In this document: positions 6,438 through 8,537 of the stretch, in pieces | Layout: every line of letters begins with the position of its first letter | How positions within the stretch are numbered: position 1 is the first letter of the stretch | DNA from: Alphaproteobacteria bacterium | GTDB lineage: Bacteria; Pseudomonadota; Alphaproteobacteria; Rs-D84 | DNA length: 8,537 bases | NCBI GenBank assembly: GCA_016301865.1 | Contig: JAEDOP010000022.1 | Coordinates: 1 to 8,537, forward strand | Reading direction: 5' to 3' | The notes under the pieces: model-generated | What the model was told of the DNA's origin: nothing | The model's input: the letters and a program-made list of their open reading frames with translations, nothing else | Database searches by the model: none | Position numbers and translations under genes: made by a program

Positions 6438-6866
6438 ATGAAGAAAACTATTTTATGTGCGTTGGTATTGTTGTCGGCGTGTACGTTTCAGACCAAACAT
6501 CGGGGGTATGTGTTCCCCGATGATTTGGCGTCCCAGGTCGTGAATATTAAAACGACATCGGCATTGATTGAAAAAATTGGTGCGCCCCAGGTCAAGACTA
6601 TGTATGGGGACGAAGTTTGGGTGTACTATGGCGCGGATGAAAACTATCGCGGGCCATTGGCACCAACCTTTACCGACGAGACCGTTTTGTTGGCGTGGGT
6701 AAAGGGAAATCGGGTTTTGAAAACCCAGGTTTTACACGATGCGGATTTGCCGGATGTCAAGATTGCCGAAGGCGAAACAGAAATCCCGGCGGCGATTGAA
6801 TTGAACGCAATCGAAGAATTGTTTAATAATATCGGCCGATTCAGCCCGGCCGGCATGGGACAGTAA
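6438..6866 (+). CDS. bamE: Outer-membrane assembly lipoprotein, BamE/SmpA family
   Basis: The 142-residue protein starts with a lipoprotein signal peptide (MKKTILCALVLLSAC); the lipobox LSAC makes Cys15 the lipidated first residue. Position +2 is Thr, consistent with the outer membrane. The mature part has the BamE pattern: GYVFPDDLASQVV, a short helix with IEKIGAPQVKTMYGDEVWVYYG (LGxPxxxxxxxxxxWxY), the VLLAWVKGNRVLKTQVL strand pair, and the C-terminal ELFNNIGRFSPAGM that I associate with alphaproteobacterial members. BamE helps the BamABCD machine insert beta-barrel proteins. The ATG lies 2 nt after the nifJ stop, with GGAAGGG just upstream, so it may be both co-transcribed with nifJ and driven by the internal promoter. 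The family call rests on the motif pattern, not on a search. Confidence 0.82.
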   Translation: MKKTILCALVLLSACTFQTKHRGYVFPDDLASQVVNIKTTSALIEKIGAPQVKTMYGDEVWVYYGADENYRGPLAPTFTDETVLLAWVKGNRVLKTQVLHDADLPDVKIAEGETEIPAAIELNAIEELFNNIGRFSPAGMGQ

Positions 6867-6931
6867 AAAATCCCCCAATGTCCACCCACGCAAACATTCG
6901 TTTGCGCGGGGCCCGGATGGGGGATTTTTTT
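6865..6931. terminator. Bidirectional compound terminator between bamE and adk
   Basis: The outer stem AAAAAATCCCCCA (6865-6877) pairs with TGGGGGATTTTTT (6918-6930). A-runs and T-runs at the two ends allow termination in both directions. Inside sits a second perfect hairpin, CGCAAAC (6889-6895) with GTTTGCG (6900-6906) and loop ATTC, plus short GC pairings between the two stems. The left arm starts within the bamE stop codon and the right arm touches the adk stop codon (6930-6932), so one element ends both convergent genes. Confidence 0.88.
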
Positions 6932-7487
6932 ATTTGCCTAGGGCAGATACGATTTCGGCGAAGTTATCGGATGTGTCGCCGACGGTATTTATTTCACTGA
7001 ATTTTATGCAGGGGGCGGTACGTAACCAATTAACTGCGGGCATGGTGATGCGCTGGAAATTTTCCAGACGATGGCGGATGATGTCCATCGTGGCGTCATC
7101 GGCGCGTTTTGTGCCATCGCGGATGCGTTTTTGTATGCGTGCAATTAATGTTGCGTCATCGGTTGCCAAATACAGGACGTGAATGTCAAATTTGTCGGCA
7201 TAATTATGAACCAACCATTTGGCCTGGCCCAGTGTGCGGGGAAATCCGTCCAAGATAATGTCGTGGTCTGAAATTTTTTGTGCCACTAAATCACAGATCA
7301 ATTTATCCGGCACCAGATTACCAGCCGATATTAATTTATCGATTTCAGAATCTGCTGGTTCGGCGCGAAGCAGGGCGCCGGCCTCGATATGGTCATAGGT
7401 ATGCGTGTTCATTAACATGCGCGAAAATGTTCCCTTGCCAACACCGGGGCCCCCCATCATTACAATAATTTGTTTTTTATCTGTCAT
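6930..7487 (-). CDS. adk: Adenylate kinase family nucleoside-monophosphate kinase
   Basis: The 185-residue product has a Walker A loop GGPGVGKGT (12-20, Lys18), DGFPRTLGQA (80-89), RIQKRIRDGTKRADD (117-131) with the short, zinc-free LID, and a closing arginine helix (IIRHRLENF). Adenylate kinase converts ATP and AMP to two ADP. The NMP-binding part is unusual: the usual STGD before the conserved LLR reads EAGA (35-38) and the helix before LVPD (58-61) is about five residues short, so the preferred monophosphate may not be AMP. I used the ATG at 7487, which starts right before the first beta strand; the frame extends to a TTG at 7523 inside the rpsA terminator, which is unlikely. No Shine-Dalgarno site or clear promoter is visible. 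The gene sits about 70 nt downstream of rpsA, beyond that terminator. The family is clear, the substrate less so. Confidence 0.85.
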   Translation of the reverse strand: MTDKKQIIVMMGGPGVGKGTFSRMLMNTHTYDHIEAGALLRAEPADSEIDKLISAGNLVPDKLICDLVAQKISDHDIILDGFPRTLGQAKWLVHNYADKFDIHVLYLATDDATLIARIQKRIRDGTKRADDATMDIIRHRLENFQRITMPAVNWLRTAPCIKFSEINTVGDTSDNFAEIVSALGK

Positions 7488-7504
7488 GGTGTTGATTTTA
7501 TCAT

Positions 7505-7534
7505 AAAAAAACACCGTCCACAAGGCAGACGGTG
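7505..7534 (-). terminator. Rho-independent terminator of rpsA
   Basis: On the minus strand, CACCGTC (7534-7528) and GACGGTG (7518-7512) form a 7-bp stem with a 9-nt loop, followed by seven T residues (7511-7505). It lies 23 nt past the rpsA stop and only 17 nt before the adk ATG, so adk must be read by leak-through or start inside this element. Confidence 0.82.
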
Positions 7535-7556
7535 AAACAATTTATAAATTTACAAA

Positions 7557-8537
7557 TTATTTTTTGCTGTTTTCGATAGCTGCGCCTAAGATGTCGCCCA
7601 AAACAGAGCCGGAATCGGCTTCGTTTGCGAATTCTTTGACAGCCTGCTTTTCCAATGTCACCTGCAGGGCACGGACAGACAATTTAACAGTGTTGTCTTC
7701 GACGGAAACAACGGATGCTTCGACGCTGTCGCCAACGCTGTATTTTGATGTGTCCTGTTCGGATTTTTCACGGGACAGGTCTGTGCGACGGATAACACCG
7801 CGTACATCGCCCGCCAATGTCAAAACCAATTCATCAGGTGTGATTTCGGAAACTGTACCGCATACAACCGCGCCTTTCTTTAAAGAGGCCGAGTTGTTTT
7901 CAGCACTTTCTGTCAACTGTTTGATGCCCAGTGTAACGCGTTCTTTTTCTGGATTGATGTCCAAGATTTTCGCGGTTACTTCCTGGCCACGAACGAATTT
8001 CTTCAGTTCTTCTTCGTCCAGTTTGTTCCATGACAGGTCAGAAATGTGAACCATACCGTCCAATTCTGGGGTCAAGGCAACGAACAGACCGAATTCAGTC
8101 GTGTTCTTGATTGGGCCTGTGATTACATCGCCAACATTGTGGGTTTCAGCAAATTGTTTCCATGGGTTTGGTTGCAGCTGTTTATAGCCCAATGAAATAC
8201 GACGTTTATCCTGGTCGATGCCCAAAACAACAACGTTTACATCCATACCGTTTTGCAGAACTTTGCTGGGGTGGATGTTCTTGTTTGTCCAGGACAGTTC
8301 AGACATGTGAACCAGACCTTCGATATTGTTACCCAGGTCAATGAATGCACCGTAATCTGTCAAAGATGATACTTTGCCCGATACTGTGTCGCCAACATTG
8401 AACGCACGGGATGCTGTTTCCCATGGGTCTTCTTCCAGTTGTTTCATGCCCAATGAAATACGATGTGATTCTGGGTCGAACTGGATAACTTTGACCTGAA
8501 TCTTTTCACCAACGTGAACCAATTCGCGTGGGTGATT
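7557..8537 (-). CDS. rpsA: 30S ribosomal protein S1, C-terminal part (N-terminus off the right edge)
   Basis: The frame is open from the right edge for 326 residues. S1 is built from repeated S1/OB-fold RNA-binding domains that hold mRNA on the small subunit and unfold structured leaders. Visible are the tail of one repeat (HPRELVHVGEKIQVKV...ISLGMKQL), two well-kept repeats (VGDTVSGKV...YGAFIDLGNNIEGLVHMSELSW, and VGDVITGPI...FGLFVALTPELDGMVHISDLSW), a more diverged last repeat (KKGAVVCGTVSEI...VRGVIRRTDLS), and a tail GSVLGDILGAAIENSKK that I recall as typical of Alphaproteobacteria. The linkers DPWE and NPWK between repeats are also typical of S1. The six-repeat form would be about 560 residues, so roughly 40% lies outside the window. 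The gene ends with TAA at 7559-7557 and its own terminator. No anomaly seen. Confidence 0.95.
   Translation of the reverse strand, partial: NHPRELVHVGEKIQVKVIQFDPESHRISLGMKQLEEDPWETASRAFNVGDTVSGKVSSLTDYGAFIDLGNNIEGLVHMSELSWTNKNIHPSKVLQNGMDVNVVVLGIDQDKRRISLGYKQLQPNPWKQFAETHNVGDVITGPIKNTTEFGLFVALTPELDGMVHISDLSWNKLDEEELKKFVRGQEVTAKILDINPEKERVTLGIKQLTESAENNSASLKKGAVVCGTVSEITPDELVLTLAGDVRGVIRRTDLSREKSEQDTSKYSVGDSVEASVVSVEDNTVKLSVRALQVTLEKQAVKEFANEADSGSVLGDILGAAIENSKK

Noticed and set aside
7564..8049. 161-residue plus-strand open frame over rpsA
   Set aside because: It is an antisense shadow of the S1 repeats; the Ser/Thr-rich composition reflects the complement of the S1 codons.

Overview
The window looks like chromosome from an alphaproteobacterium with an anaerobic or fermentative metabolism. 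The clues are the C-terminus of ribosomal protein S1 (GSVLGDILGAA...) and of the BamE-type lipoprotein (NNIGRFSP), which I recall as alphaproteobacterial endings, together with a large single-chain pyruvate:ferredoxin/flavodoxin oxidoreductase. That combination would fit uncultured gut or host-associated Alphaproteobacteria, but the taxonomic placement is inference and no search was run.

Left part (1-1412): a minus-strand operon runs off the left edge. It starts at a good sigma70-type promoter (1305-1332) whose -10 box lies inside a small palindrome. It encodes a 240-residue Fic-fold protein whose catalytic histidine position reads Gln, followed after 4 nt by an APH/choline-kinase-like protein kept only as its first 183 residues, ending inside the catalytic loop (HCDLNPG). 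Divergently, on the plus strand, a C-terminal processing protease (ctpA) with signal peptide, PDZ domain and intact Ser/Lys dyad follows, preceded by two 11-bp direct repeats exactly 21 bp apart and closed by a hairpin terminator (2844-2870).

Middle (2871-6866): a consensus-like promoter (TTGCCA, 17 bp, TACAAT) drives nifJ, an otherwise full-length oxidoreductase of about 1,170 residues. Its reading frame is broken in the thiamine-diphosphate domain by what looks like a 17-nt deletion at 5820-5826: the conserved GGLDHV segment is missing and the rest of the protein continues intact in the next frame. Two nt after its stop comes the outer-membrane assembly lipoprotein gene bamE, which probably has its own promoter inside the 3' end of nifJ. 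A compound bidirectional terminator (6865-6931) separates this plus-strand block from the convergent genes on the right.

Right part (6930-8537): two minus-strand housekeeping genes, rpsA (S1, C-terminal 326 residues, running off the right edge) with its own terminator, and just downstream an adenylate-kinase-family gene with a divergent nucleotide-binding loop.

No tRNA, rRNA, CRISPR array, insertion sequence or phage element was seen. The points most worth following up are the broken nifJ and the unusual Fic/kinase pair.
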